DNA from: Sulfuricurvum sp.
GTDB lineage: Bacteria; Campylobacterota; Campylobacteria; Campylobacterales; Sulfurimonadaceae
Assembly: GCA_030692765.1 (NCBI GenBank)
Contig: JAUYUB010000006.1
Span: 124,001 to 188,000 of the forward strand
Reading direction: 5' to 3'
DNA length: 64,000 nucleotides
This document shows positions 54,701 through 63,540 of this stretch, one piece after another (position 1 is the stretch's first letter; each line of letters begins with the position of its first letter). Below the pieces are notes generated by a model that ran no database searches, was not told the origin of the DNA, and worked only from the letters and a program-made list of their open reading frames with translations. The position numbers were made by a program, and so were the translations under genes.

Positions 54701-55288
54701 ATCGATGAAAAGCTGATCGGCAATCCCATGACGCATGATCTCCAGATAGAAATCGTCCCCAAACATTTCTTTATACTCCAGCGCAATGCGCTTGGCTTCA
54801 TCGTATCCAAGTGCTCCGTTTTTGACATTACGCTCGCTGTTGAGATTAAGATGCCAGTTTACTTCGCCTTGTAAACATGCAGAGGTACAGATAATCCCCT
54901 CACAGTTTTCACGAAGCAGCTGTTTGTTGATACGGGGAAAATAATAAAAACCGTTGATGTACGCTTGTGATGAGAGGTACATGAGATTTTTATAGCCCAC
55001 TTCGTTTTTGGCAAACAAGCAGACGTGAAAACGCTGTTTAATGCTCTTGTCACCCAACTCCTCTCCATTGTGGATATACGCTTCCATCCCGATGATCGGT
55101 TTAATCCCCGCATCGCGCATCTGATGGTAAAAGTCGATGGCTCCGAACATGTTTCCGTGGTCGCTCATCGCCACCGATGTCATCCCGAGTTCTTTGACCC
55201 GCGCTGCCAATGCTGATATTTTATTGGCACCATCAAGTAGTGAGTATTCGGTATGCAGATGCAGATGGGTAAACGGAGGAACACTCAT
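51764..55288 (-). CDS. dnaE: DNA polymerase III alpha subunit
   Basis: Replicative polymerase of 1174 residues. The N-terminal PHP domain is THLHLHTEYSLLDGANKI with SDHGNMFGAIDF. The palm catalytic aspartates are in SMPDIDMDFM (about 415-425), preceded by GPGRGSAAGSLVAY. The fingers hold MGKKKDLSAY and the helix-hairpin-helix region GLGAIKGVGEAAVE; a C-terminal OB-fold follows (AIFIGKVEEIKVKMSKKGSQ). It is of normal length for the class. The following aminopeptidase gene is 9 bases away. Confidence 0.98.
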   Translation of the reverse strand: MSVPPFTHLHLHTEYSLLDGANKISALAARVKELGMTSVAMSDHGNMFGAIDFYHQMRDAGIKPIIGMEAYIHNGEELGDKSIKQRFHVCLFAKNEVGYKNLMYLSSQAYINGFYYFPRINKQLLRENCEGIICTSACLQGEVNWHLNLNSERNVKNGALGYDEAKRIALEYKEMFGDDFYLEIMRHGIADQLFIDEQVIRISQETGIKLVATNDTHYTFPGDAQYHEAFMCIGMNKLYDDPKRMRHSVHEFYVKSPEQMALLFADIPEALYHTQEIVDKCQLELNLGNPTPPNFKFTTEYALEEGLVIEEDSEYFIHRCRVGLEERLKHVPQERFQEYRDRLEFEIGVINQMKFPGYMLIVWDFVREAKRMGIAVGPGRGSAAGSLVAYSLEITDIDPMKYDLLFERFLNPERVSMPDIDMDFMQARRGEIIDYVVRKYGREQVAQIITFGSLLAKGVIRDVARVLDMPLSQADIMAKLIPDELGITLNGKTKGGKTEDGAYQKEPKIRELIEGDASAMRVWEFAKKLEGLKRNAGMHAAGVVISNEPLWKKTPIYKPSGEENYITQYSLNYLEDVDLIKFDFLGLKTLDVIDSAIKLIKNRYEKEVDWHAIDENDPEVYKVIQSGDTIGMFQIESSGMQDLNKRLKPSSFEDLIAVLALYRPGPMESGMLDDFIERKHGRQAITYTFPAMEAILKPTYGVIVYQEQVMQIVQTIGGFSLGYSDIIRRAMGKKKDLSAYNDEFSQGAAKQNLDYKKASELFDLIEKFAGYGFNKSHSAAYAMITFQTAWLKTYYPQEFMAALLTSEKDNTDKVVKYIDEAKRMKIFLGAPDINHSQLEFSAINKDGQDQILFGLGAIKGVGEAAVESMLEARAEGEFKDIQDFINRIEPQKVNKRVIECIIKAGGLDSFGYSRRALLEQVEMMVETAKKSSTLQKDAQFSLFGDDDEVMTVELSLKNYEEYDLKALLEFEKDTLGFYVSGHPLDNFREAIESINYTLSSELENIADGSSAIFIGKVEEIKVKMSKKGSQFGLVSLMDFHGNIEMMLFTDKLEQLEKMDQDEPIAFKVKVTHTEMFTRISVTKIMTLAEAKKEAKKVETKIVEAPQEPLVLRIRLSDNLEPLEKLYTLIRRNPGRRAIKLIIVSKLADVVIDSAIRVDNKVLEELNGLENVDVL

Positions 55289-55346
55289 GAAAAAACCTTG
55301 GAGAAATATGAAAAGATTATAGTGTTTAGAGGGTAAAGAGGAGCTT

Positions 55347-55796
55347 TTAGATTTTACGTTTTGACAATATCTTATTTAACCCATCGGCAAACTCACGTAC
55401 GGTTTTGGCACCGATTGCGGCAGGTCCCCCTGTGATCTCTCCCGAGTTACGCAGCTCTTCCATCAAATTGCGCATAGCAAGCAGATGTTTGATGTTATTT
55501 TCATCATAGATCGTCCCGCGAGGATCAAGACCCACTGCCCCGATTGTGACGATTCTATCTGCCAATGGTATATCCGCGGTTATGACCAGATCGCAAGACT
55601 CACAAAGCTCGGCGATACGGTGATCGGCTTCGTCAGGCCCCTGCTCCACGACTTGCATGGAAACAAAAGGGACATTCGGAATCGAAATATTTTTATTAGC
55701 GACGTAGATAGTAGTTATTTTGCGCTTGAGTACCGCGCGCATTAAGACTTCTTTGAGTGCGTTGGGAAACGCATCGGCATCAACAAGAATTTTCAT
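55347..55796 (-). CDS. YaiI/YqxD (DUF188) family protein
   Basis: A 149-residue NYN/PIN-like fold protein with the family start KILVDADAFPNALKEVLMRA and the C-terminal GGPAAIGAKTVREFADGLN. Conserved aspartates (VDADA, ADIPLADRI) suggest a nuclease, but no activity is established. It is 2 bases downstream of the DUF3147-like gene and 58 bases before dnaE. Confidence 0.92.
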   Translation of the reverse strand: MKILVDADAFPNALKEVLMRAVLKRKITTIYVANKNISIPNVPFVSMQVVEQGPDEADHRIAELCESCDLVITADIPLADRIVTIGAVGLDPRGTIYDENNIKHLLAMRNLMEELRNSGEITGGPAAIGAKTVREFADGLNKILSKRKI

Positions 55797-55798
55797 CG

Positions 55799-56149
55799 TT
55801 ATAAAAGCTCAATTCCAAATCGTCTCAGAATCACAACAGTGAGAATAAAACACCCTATCGTGATTAGGGCAGAAGCACCCATTGTTGGCCAAAATCCGAT
55901 TCTTTTCAACAGAAAGGGAAATGTCAAAAACATCGGCAACGTTGGTACCGAATACCAAAAAACGTACACAACATAACTGCCCATTTTCTGTGTCGGTTGA
56001 TTTTCCATGTACATCCAAATCAAAACCGTAAACGTCACTAACGGCAAAGCGGTAATCAATCCACCGAGCTTCTCACTGCGTTTTGCCACTTCGGAGATGA
56101 TGACAATAAGCCCTGCTGTCAGTAAATATTTAACGATCAACCAAGACAT
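55799..56149 (-). CDS. Small four-helix membrane protein (DUF3147-like)
   Basis: A 116-residue inner-membrane protein with about four hydrophobic helices (VKYLLTAGLIVIISEVA, LITALPLVTFTVLIWMYM, YVFWYSVPTLPMFLTFPFLL, MGASALITIGCFILTVVIL). The overall pattern fits DUF3147. Function unknown. It overlaps the last base of the helicase gene. Confidence 0.75.
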   Translation of the reverse strand: MSWLIVKYLLTAGLIVIISEVAKRSEKLGGLITALPLVTFTVLIWMYMENQPTQKMGSYVVYVFWYSVPTLPMFLTFPFLLKRIGFWPTMGASALITIGCFILTVVILRRFGIELL

Positions 56150-57474
56150 TAGCGCCCTCTATTACCTTCACGACGCTGAGCGTTACTACGTCCTTCACCA
56201 CGGTTTCCCTCAGCTCTGCGGCTTGAACTGTCGCGCTTTTGTCCTTGCGGCTTACCGCTAGGTGACTGTCCGCCACCGCCGTTACCGCGTCCGCCTCCGC
56301 CACCACGTCCTTGCATGATCGGCATTGCCATGATGCTAGGATCTGGCTCAAATCCAGGGATAACCTCACGGTCAAGCTTACGGTTGATTAGACGTTCAAT
56401 CCCTTTTAGGTAATCATACTCATCAACACACACGAGGGAGATAGCTTCACCTTCGTTACCTGCACGTCCAGTACGTCCGATACGGTGAACATAGTCTTCC
56501 GCGATATTTGGCAATTCGAGATTGACAACATGTGGAAGCTGGTCGATATCCAATCCACGCGCTGCGATATCCGTAGCAACGAGAATCTTAACCGAACCAT
56601 TTTTGAAATCAGCAAGTGCTTTCGTACGTGCTGCTTGACTTTTATTACCATGAATCGCAGCCGAACTCACTCCGATTTTTTGGAGATATTCAGAGAGCTT
56701 ATTCGCCTGGTGCTTGGTACGGGTAAAGACCAATACCTGCTCCCATTTGTTTTCTTTGACCAAATGACCGAAAAGGGCACTTTTCTTGGCGCAATCGACC
56801 AAAATGACCTTTTGGGTTACAAGCTCACTAGAAGTATTGCGACGCGCTACTTCGACGATTGCAGGATTGCGTAAAATTGACTCACACAACGTCTTGATCT
56901 CATCCGAATAGGTCGCCGAGAAAAGAAGATTTTGTCGTTTTGGAGGCAATATTGAGATAACACGGCGAATATCTTTGATAAAGCCCATATCTAACATACG
57001 ATCCGCTTCATCGAGAATTAGCATCTCTACATGGCGTAAATCAACTGTTCCTTGAGACATGTGATCCAGCAATCGGCCCGGAGTAGCGATCAAGATGTCA
57101 ACACCATTGCGTAATGTCGTGATCTGAGGCTGAATACCAACACCGCCGAATACAACGGCACTCTTGTACGGTAAATATTTACCGTATGTTTTAACACTTT
57201 CACCTACTTGTGCGGCAAGCTCACGTGTTGGTGTCAAGATAAGGACACGTATATTACGAGCACCTTTCGTATTTTTGGTGCGTGAGAGTATCTCCAACAT
57301 TGGCAGGGTAAAGCCGGCTGTTTTCCCAGTACCCGTTTGAGCGCCTGCGAGCATATCGCGGCCCTCTAAAATAAACGGTATCGCTTGCGCTTGGACAGGT
57401 GATGGCGTAGTGTAGCCTTGATCCGTAATTGCTTTTAAAATTGGCTCTGAGAGTTTTAAGTCTGTAAATAACAT
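56149..57474 (-). CDS. rhlE: DEAD-box RNA helicase, RhlE type
   Basis: ATP-dependent RNA helicase of 441 residues. Seen are the Q motif ([14 protein letters not shown]), Walker A AQTGTGKT (45-52), PTRELA, DEAD in [17 protein letters not shown] in [10 protein letters not shown], and [10 protein letters not shown]. From about residue 375 the tail is Gly/Arg-rich ([14 protein letters not shown]) and basic, for RNA binding. RhlE/CsdA-type helicases help ribosome assembly and cold growth. It heads a unit with the small membrane protein and YaiI genes and has a leader of about 100 bases with inverted repeats. Confidence 0.94.
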   Translation of the reverse strand: MLFTDLKLSEPILKAITDQGYTTPSPVQAQAIPFILEGRDMLAGAQTGTGKTAGFTLPMLEILSRTKNTKGARNIRVLILTPTRELAAQVGESVKTYGKYLPYKSAVVFGGVGIQPQITTLRNGVDILIATPGRLLDHMSQGTVDLRHVEMLILDEADRMLDMGFIKDIRRVISILPPKRQNLLFSATYSDEIKTLCESILRNPAIVEVARRNTSSELVTQKVILVDCAKKSALFGHLVKENKWEQVLVFTRTKHQANKLSEYLQKIGVSSAAIHGNKSQAARTKALADFKNGSVKILVATDIAARGLDIDQLPHVVNLELPNIAEDYVHRIGRTGRAGNEGEAISLVCVDEYDYLKGIERLINRKLDREVIPGFEPDPSIMAMPIMQGRGGGGGRGNGGGGQSPSGKPQGQKRDSSSRRAEGNRGEGRSNAQRREGNRGR

Positions 57475-57548
57475 TGGTAATGTTCCTTTGGATGGTTCAA
57501 GCAGACAAACAATGCAAAGGAAATAAAAACCAGATATGCAGATATTGA

Positions 57549-57581
57549 GCGGCTTACGGATTTTTCCGTTTTGATAGCCGC
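57549..57581. other. Nested inverted repeats in the rhlE leader
   Basis: Outer arms GCGGCT/AGCCGC enclose an inner hairpin ACGGA-tttt-TCCGT. If transcription starts near 57575 from the TATAAT beside it, only the inner hairpin is in the RNA and the outer arm overlaps the start point, as an operator might. Confidence 0.5.
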
Positions 57582-57587
57582 ATTATA
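57582..57587 (-). promoter_or_regulatory. Predicted -10 box of rhlE
   Basis: A perfect TATAAT on the minus strand 108 bases before the rhlE ATG, giving a leader of about 100 nucleotides, unusually long for this window. Confidence 0.5.
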
Positions 57588-57640
57588 GCGAAATTTAACA
57601 TACTACCATATAAGCAAATATTCTTAAGTTCATAAAGAGA

Positions 57641-58705
57641 CTATATGCTCCATTCGAAATTAAAACAGTTTGGCAAAGCGTCTCTTTTATCCATATATTT
57701 GGCGGTAAAATACGCTGAAACCATAATCGATGCAATCGCTAAGAAAGAGCTAAACGCTAAGGTTGAAATACCGCTAAGACCTTGCCCGATCGTACATCCA
57801 ATGGCCATTATCCCCCCAATACCCATCAACATACCGCCGATGATACCGTTTCTTAATTTGTTGTTTTTTTGCGATATAACACATCCAAAACGGTACTTTT
57901 TATTAAAAAATGACATCACGAATGCCCCTAACAGAATACCAAAAACGACACTGACGCTAAAAGAGAGGGTACTGCCGCTAAAAAACATCAAATATTCTAA
58001 CGTCTTTCCCGATGGGTACACAAAACTCAAGGCTTCCAAAGGAAGCGGTTCAAAATCATCAAATCCTAAAACGCCTGTAACGTACCAAGCAGAGCCGATA
58101 AGCAATCCTACCAGAACACCATCGATACAGCTAACAAGGTTTTTAAATCGTGGTACCAGCTTCCACAATGCAACTATTAGCAATGGAATAATGACATACA
58201 GAGGCAATGCTTGATTGGGAAACCATGCCGATACGCGCAGTAAAAACTCGTTTTTCATTATTGGTTCCAAACCGATCGACAAAATCCCTTTTGCACTGAT
58301 GTATCCAAACACCGCGATAAAAACAATCGTCACCAAAGAGTACAAATCGCCTTGTGAAAACTTCACTAAATGACGGCTGCTGCAGCCATCCGCCAACATC
58401 ATCCCCACACCAAACAATCCGCCACCCAACAGGATAGAAAAATAGTTAATATCCGCTTGCAAGTAAACACTCTTGGCCAAATCTATCGCATAGGTATTCG
58501 CTAAAACTTGGGAAGTAATAATTGCTGTAATAATGGCTATTATGACTGAAGCAGCCCTACGTGTTGACTTGGTGAGTACGAAATCTTTGATAGCACCACT
58601 AAAACAAAATTGTGTTTTTTGTGCTACCACGCCATAGGTTAAACCGATCAAAAAAGCAAAAATATTCACCATTTGATATGACTCTAATGCTTCAATGTAA
58701 GACAT
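57641..58705 (-). CDS. YeeE/YedE-type sulfur-compound transporter
   Basis: Inner-membrane protein of 354 residues with about ten hydrophobic helices. The start MSYIEALESY is chosen because GAGG lies 8 bases upstream; longer frames would begin at TTG or too close to the ribosome site. Cysteines sit in the positions used for substrate relay in the thiosulfate transporter YeeE/TsuA: KTQFCFSGAIKDF, ADGCSSRHLVKF, RFGCVISQKN and IGCTIGQGLSG. Thiosulfate or another sulfur anion is the likely cargo, which suits a sulfur oxidiser. No TusA-like gene accompanies it. The gene looks more AT-rich than its neighbours. Confidence 0.85.
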   Translation of the reverse strand: MSYIEALESYQMVNIFAFLIGLTYGVVAQKTQFCFSGAIKDFVLTKSTRRAASVIIAIITAIITSQVLANTYAIDLAKSVYLQADINYFSILLGGGLFGVGMMLADGCSSRHLVKFSQGDLYSLVTIVFIAVFGYISAKGILSIGLEPIMKNEFLLRVSAWFPNQALPLYVIIPLLIVALWKLVPRFKNLVSCIDGVLVGLLIGSAWYVTGVLGFDDFEPLPLEALSFVYPSGKTLEYLMFFSGSTLSFSVSVVFGILLGAFVMSFFNKKYRFGCVISQKNNKLRNGIIGGMLMGIGGIMAIGCTIGQGLSGISTLAFSSFLAIASIMVSAYFTAKYMDKRDALPNCFNFEWSI

Positions 58706-58779
58706 CTCCATTACCTCATTTTTTCGCAAGTATAATGGAGAAGTGTAAAAATATTATAAAAACTTATTATTGTTTATCT

Positions 58780-59907
58780 TTAGCCAAAATTATCTTCCGA
58801 AAATTGCTTTTGAATCGCTATGACCTTATCCATATTTTGGATTAAGGCATCAACACAATCCTGATCCAGCGTTTCCCCTGAAAGCTCTTGAAGAGTACTT
58901 ATGGCTTTTTCATTACTCCAAGCTTCTTTATAACTTCGGACACTGGTCAATGCATCAAAGACATCTGCAACCGCTACAATACGAGCTTCTAGCGGAATTT
59001 GTTCTCCTTTTATCCCCCTTGGATATCCTGTGCCGTTAATGGCTTCATGATGATATTCGGCAATATTGCGTAATATGTCCACATGCCCAAAATTTACAAG
59101 TCCAAAGTTATTGAGAAGTTCGTCAATCATCTCTCGTCCCAGATGCGCATGTGTCTTCATAATAGACCATTCTTTTACATCCAAGACTCCAGCCTTTAAC
59201 AAGATATTATCGGGAATCCCTATTTTGCCTATATCATGTAAAGGGGCAAACATAAAGATATGTTCTATGTAGCTGTCATCAAGATCGTATTTATCTGCTA
59301 GTGCATTCGCAATAATACGACTATAGCGGGACATACGGTCGAGATGGCTACCGGTTTCTGGGTCTCGCAAATGAGAAAGTTTACCGGTTGTTTTAATAGC
59401 AGCCGTCAATGTTTGAATAGAGGTGAATTCATTAATCACCAACAAGGAGATCATGTGACCGTAAATATCAAGTTGGCGCAACACATTTTCGCTAAAAACA
59501 TCTTTTCTATCTGAGTTAAAAAAGAGGAACCCTATGAATATACCCTCATTGTACATAGGCATTGTATAGCTTGCAGCGTATCCTTGCTGTTTAATCTTAC
59601 GAGTATGTTCATGTTCTCCATGTTTAAATTCATTGAGATCATTGACCACACGCGGTCTTCCCTGTTCTAGAATATTTTTCAGAGAAGGAGCATTTTCAAG
59701 CAAAGATTGATAATGACTGAGGGGGTTATCCTCCCCGCTACTGTGTAAAAAAGTCTTTAACACTTTTGTCTCAGGGTCATAAATCGCTATTGCAATACGG
59801 ATAATAAAAGGAAATGTTTCATTGATAGCGCGATGTGTAGCTTTTAACTTGTTACTAAATGAGCTTTTTTGCGTCAGTTCATGCAATGTATCTTGATGTT
59901 CAAACAT
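58780..59907 (-). CDS. GAF/HD-GYP cyclic-di-GMP phosphodiesterase
   Basis: A 375-residue soluble protein. Residues about 15-165 form a GAF-like sensor (IRIAIAIYDPETKVLKTFLH). The HD-GYP domain follows: SHLRDPETGSHLDRMSRYS, the HD pair in FAPLHDIGKIGIPDNILLKA, further His in MKTHAHLGREMI and YHHEAINGTGYPRGIKGEQI with the GYP motif, and VAVADVFDALTS. All metal-binding residues I can check are present, so activity is likely. It is 40 bases after the PAS-GGDEF gene, suggesting a cyclase-phosphodiesterase pair. Confidence 0.92.
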   Translation of the reverse strand: MFEHQDTLHELTQKSSFSNKLKATHRAINETFPFIIRIAIAIYDPETKVLKTFLHSSGEDNPLSHYQSLLENAPSLKNILEQGRPRVVNDLNEFKHGEHEHTRKIKQQGYAASYTMPMYNEGIFIGFLFFNSDRKDVFSENVLRQLDIYGHMISLLVINEFTSIQTLTAAIKTTGKLSHLRDPETGSHLDRMSRYSRIIANALADKYDLDDSYIEHIFMFAPLHDIGKIGIPDNILLKAGVLDVKEWSIMKTHAHLGREMIDELLNNFGLVNFGHVDILRNIAEYHHEAINGTGYPRGIKGEQIPLEARIVAVADVFDALTSVRSYKEAWSNEKAISTLQELSGETLDQDCVDALIQNMDKVIAIQKQFSEDNFG

Positions 59908-59947
59908 TCTCTTTTTCCTACTTCAATAAAATTAGTGTACGTTTCTA

Positions 59948-62674
59948 TTAGCTTGTAATAACACCCACTTGATTGCGTCCATGCTCTTTTGCGTGATAGA
60001 GTCCCATATCAGCACGTTTAAACAACTCTATAAAAGTATCCTCTTCTAAAAGCGTGCTAATACCCTGACTTATCGTAATATGTGATACATCAGGGAATAT
60101 AGCCTCATTTACCGCCACTCGTAATTTTTCGGCTAAAATTTGTATATTGTCAAAATCGGTACTTGGACTAAGTACAAGAAATTCTTCACCGCCCCAGCGT
60201 GCAAAAACATCGACTTGTCGGATATTTTCTTTTATTATCTTAGCCATAAGTTGAAGTACCTTATCTCCAATATCATGCCCATACGTATCATTCACCGATT
60301 TAAAATGGTCAATATCGATCAGGATCAAAGAAAGCGGCTGCGAAAAGCGCCGTGAACGCTCCGCCTCCAACGCAAATATTTCTTCAAACTTATGCCGGTT
60401 ATAGATTCCTGTCAATTTATCTATTGTCGCGATTCGCTCCATCTCCTTATTCAGAAGTGTCTCTGCTGTGACATCTTTTCCACTGGAGACAAATCCGGTA
60501 ACGTTCCCTTCTTCATCTTTTAATGGCGTAATCGTTTTATTTTCATAAAAAAGATCTCCATTTTTTTTACGATTAACGACAGTCATTCGGAATACGTCAC
60601 CATGCAAAATGATTTTCCATAAGGCTTTATAAAAGGCTGGATCATACGTGCCAGACTTTAATAATCTATGTGTTTTACCTAAAATTTCTTGTTCAGAAAA
60701 TCCTGTGTGTTCGGTGAATGCACGGTTTACGTAGGTTATAATTCCATTTTTGTCGGTTATGACAACCCCATCATCAATCTGCTCTACCACTTTTGAAAGC
60801 TGAAGAATCTTCTCTTGCGCTGATAGTTGTTCTCGTATATCTCTGGCAGAACTTAAGATGTATTGAGTATTATTGAGCGTGATCAATTTTGCATAAATTT
60901 CAACAGGAAGGCGATCACCATCTTTACACAGATGATCTACCCTAAACCTCACATGACCTTGTTCTCGCATTTTCTTAACTGCCGATTTTATTCTCTCAGG
61001 GTGACCACTGGCGTATTGAGGTGCATCCAGTTCTTTGACTGTCATATTCATCAGTTCTTCTTGGGTATACCCTCGTGTTTTCCAAGCACTCTCATTGAGA
61101 TATATAAAGCGTCCTTCCAGATCATGCACAAAGATCGAGTCTTCAACCGCATCAAATATTTGCGCTTGCAGCAGTAATTCTTCTTCTTTTTTAAACGCTT
61201 CAGTGATGTCCTGAACCATCCCATTCATCTTAATGGGTTGTTCCCCTTCATACTCAACCGAACCTTCTTCCTGAACATAACGCAATGTCCCATCTGTTTT
61301 GAGAATACGATGAACAATGCTATACTCTGTACGATTTGCTATGGCCTTATTGACCGCTGCATTAACTGCCTCACGATCATCTGGGTGTACCCGTTGTATG
61401 AACGCTTCATACGTTGCCGGAAACTCTTGCGGCTCGAGTCCAAAAATCCGATAAATCTCATTGGACCACCAAAGCGAATCGGCCTTCATGTCCCATACCC
61501 AGTTCCCCAGATGAGATAGTTCCTGCGCTTTGTTCAAACTCATAGTAATACTAGCCATTTGCGCCTCACGCATGGCGATTATTCTACGACTTCGATACAA
61601 ATACCAGATAAATATTAAACTGCCGGTGATCAAAGTAACACTCAGCCCATAAACAAAGTTAGTGATTAATACTTCATTCTTCTGGTAAAACGTCATCGGA
61701 CGGTTTATAAATATACTTTTTGCCGCTATATCATCCGGAAGTTTGATATTTTGCTGTTTAAGTGCCTGTATATCAAAAATCCATCCGTTAGTATCTTGAA
61801 TCCTCTTCGGAAGTGGTAATTCAGGATGAGTTATGATCTGTAAGACTATTTTTGCGGCTTCGCGCCCTTGGGTCATACCGTTATCAGCGTGTCCGCCAAG
61901 AACCCCTTGTACGATAAAGGTATCTTCCATACTGAGCATATGGAAACCTCCGGTATGCACTATTTTATGGATCGCTTCTTTTAATGGTACTAACTTACCA
62001 TTAGCAAAATGAAAACCTCCAATAGTAGTCAAAATAACATTTTTTCCCTTATAGGCTTTTAATGCATTCAATGTTGATTCGAAAGAAGGATTATTAAGAT
62101 ATCGTACACGCAACCCTTGTATCAAGGATTCATGTTGCTGTATATCGGCTTGAATAACATCAGAGGTCGATGAGCCATCACCAACAAGAAGGACTTCACG
62201 CTCTGAGGGAAACAACTTGTGAATCAGCTGAAGATTAGGAATGATCTCTTTTTCTTCATAGACACCGGTATACGAATCTTTAGACAGAGTATCTACTACT
62301 TTTTGGTTATTGATTCCCGAAAAGACAACGGGGACATTTGGAAAAAGTTCTTTTCTATGATCAATTATAAATTTTAGAGCATTATCATCCGTTACGTAGA
62401 TAATATTCGGATGATACCCTTTATATTTACTGCGCATGTAGTGGACAACTTCAGCTTCATAGTCTTGATCAAATGCGCGGCGCTTTGTATCAAGGTATTC
62501 TGCCGAATACGCAGGATAAAAATCAGGGATAGAATCCAAAGTTTCTCTGAATCCATTGTTCTGCTCTTTTGTCCATTGATAATCTTCATGATAAGAGTGG
62601 ATAGATAGGATAGATGTCTCTTTTGCATATACCACATAAGATAAAAAGGCAACAGCAAATAAAAAAACTTTCAT
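59948..62674 (-). CDS. Periplasmic-binding, triple-PAS diguanylate cyclase
   Basis: Transmembrane sensor of 908 residues. The start is at MKVFLFAVAFLSYVVYAKET, a signal peptide with AAGGGA just upstream; a longer frame adds 30 residues with no such features. An ABC-substrate-binding-like periplasmic domain (about 20-320; SILSIHSYHEDYQWTKEQN) precedes a transmembrane helix (about 345-365). Three PAS/PAC modules follow (about 390-515, 520-640, 645-760; LGNWVWDMKADSLWWSNEIY opens the first). The GGDEF domain is intact (RWGGEEFLVLSP), preceded by TIDKLTGIYNRHKFEE, so it should make c-di-GMP. The ligand may be a small solute. Confidence 0.92.
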   Translation of the reverse strand: MKVFLFAVAFLSYVVYAKETSILSIHSYHEDYQWTKEQNNGFRETLDSIPDFYPAYSAEYLDTKRRAFDQDYEAEVVHYMRSKYKGYHPNIIYVTDDNALKFIIDHRKELFPNVPVVFSGINNQKVVDTLSKDSYTGVYEEKEIIPNLQLIHKLFPSEREVLLVGDGSSTSDVIQADIQQHESLIQGLRVRYLNNPSFESTLNALKAYKGKNVILTTIGGFHFANGKLVPLKEAIHKIVHTGGFHMLSMEDTFIVQGVLGGHADNGMTQGREAAKIVLQIITHPELPLPKRIQDTNGWIFDIQALKQQNIKLPDDIAAKSIFINRPMTFYQKNEVLITNFVYGLSVTLITGSLIFIWYLYRSRRIIAMREAQMASITMSLNKAQELSHLGNWVWDMKADSLWWSNEIYRIFGLEPQEFPATYEAFIQRVHPDDREAVNAAVNKAIANRTEYSIVHRILKTDGTLRYVQEEGSVEYEGEQPIKMNGMVQDITEAFKKEEELLLQAQIFDAVEDSIFVHDLEGRFIYLNESAWKTRGYTQEELMNMTVKELDAPQYASGHPERIKSAVKKMREQGHVRFRVDHLCKDGDRLPVEIYAKLITLNNTQYILSSARDIREQLSAQEKILQLSKVVEQIDDGVVITDKNGIITYVNRAFTEHTGFSEQEILGKTHRLLKSGTYDPAFYKALWKIILHGDVFRMTVVNRKKNGDLFYENKTITPLKDEEGNVTGFVSSGKDVTAETLLNKEMERIATIDKLTGIYNRHKFEEIFALEAERSRRFSQPLSLILIDIDHFKSVNDTYGHDIGDKVLQLMAKIIKENIRQVDVFARWGGEEFLVLSPSTDFDNIQILAEKLRVAVNEAIFPDVSHITISQGISTLLEEDTFIELFKRADMGLYHAKEHGRNQVGVITS

Positions 62675-62776
62675 AATATTCCCTTTCTCTTGCATTAGAT
62701 TATTTATGATAATGGATTTTGACTTTAAGAAGATTAAAAAGAAGAATTGCGGAAAAATCCGCAAAGAAGAGAAGAA

Positions 62777-63343
62777 TTATTTAACTTTTTCCATGTATTC
62801 ACCCTCAACGGTGTTAACGCGGATAATATCACCCTCAAGAACGTGATATGGAACCTGAACAACAGCACCTGTTTCCAATGTTGCCGGTTTTTTAGAGCTG
62901 CTTGAGGTATCACCCTTGAAGTTAGGAGGCGTTTCAACGATCTTAAGTTCCATGATCTCAGGAGCATCAACGCTGATCGCTTTTCCATTATGGAAAATCA
63001 TGTCGACATTCGTACCGTCTTTGATCCATTTCATCGCATCGTCACACTGCTCATACGAAAGACCCAACTGCTCGTAACTCTCATTGTCCATAAATTGCAA
63101 CATATCGCCATCATCATACAAAAACTGCATTGTTTTGTGCTCAATATTTGGTACTTCAAATTTGTCACCGGCGTGAATCGTTTTTTCAATTACTTTTCCG
63201 TTCATAAAGCTTTTAACTTTACAACGTACGAAGGCTGCACCTTTACCCGGCTTGACGTGTTGAAAATCTACTACTTTATATGGGACACCTGTGATTTCGA
63301 GGCGTACCCCTTTTTTGATATCGCCCATGCCGATTGTTGCCAT
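62777..63343 (-). CDS. efp: Elongation factor P
   Basis: Relieves ribosome stalling at polyproline. The 188 residues have three beta-barrel domains; Lys34 in [13 protein letters not shown] is the tip residue modified by EpmA in some bacteria. The C-terminal signature [10 protein letters not shown] is present. It is preceded by a divergent promoter region of 197 bases and followed 102 bases later by the sensor gene. Confidence 0.97.
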   Translation of the reverse strand: MATIGMGDIKKGVRLEITGVPYKVVDFQHVKPGKGAAFVRCKVKSFMNGKVIEKTIHAGDKFEVPNIEHKTMQFLYDDGDMLQFMDNESYEQLGLSYEQCDDAMKWIKDGTNVDMIFHNGKAISVDAPEIMELKIVETPPNFKGDTSSSSKKPATLETGAVVQVPYHVLEGDIIRVNTVEGEYMEKVK

Positions 63344-63492
63344 GCATTATTCCTTAAAAGACTATTTAGACGTATTTTACCGCAAACCGCATTTAATTCC
63401 AAACCAATTGTATTTTATGTTAGTATCTATAACTCTCAGAGATATTTGAAAATAACTAATTTTTAGGTAAAATACTAATTCTATATATTACT

Positions 63493-63498
63493 TATAAT
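63493..63498 (+). promoter_or_regulatory. Predicted -10 box of the right-edge TolC-family gene
   Basis: TATAAT 43 bases before the ATG, in the 197-base divergent gap with efp. The rest of this gap is AT-rich with no other recognisable element. Confidence 0.45.
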
Positions 63499-63540
63499 AA
63501 CAATAAATATTACAAATATATTACAAAGGACTTTGCAAAC

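Noticed and set aside
57549-57581. Intrinsic terminator after the YeeE gene region
   Set aside because: No T-tract follows on either strand and both flanking genes are transcribed the same way, with the repeats lying in the rhlE leader.
62675-62764. N-terminal extension of the PAS-GGDEF sensor
   Set aside because: The inner ATG starts a signal peptide and has AAGGGA upstream.
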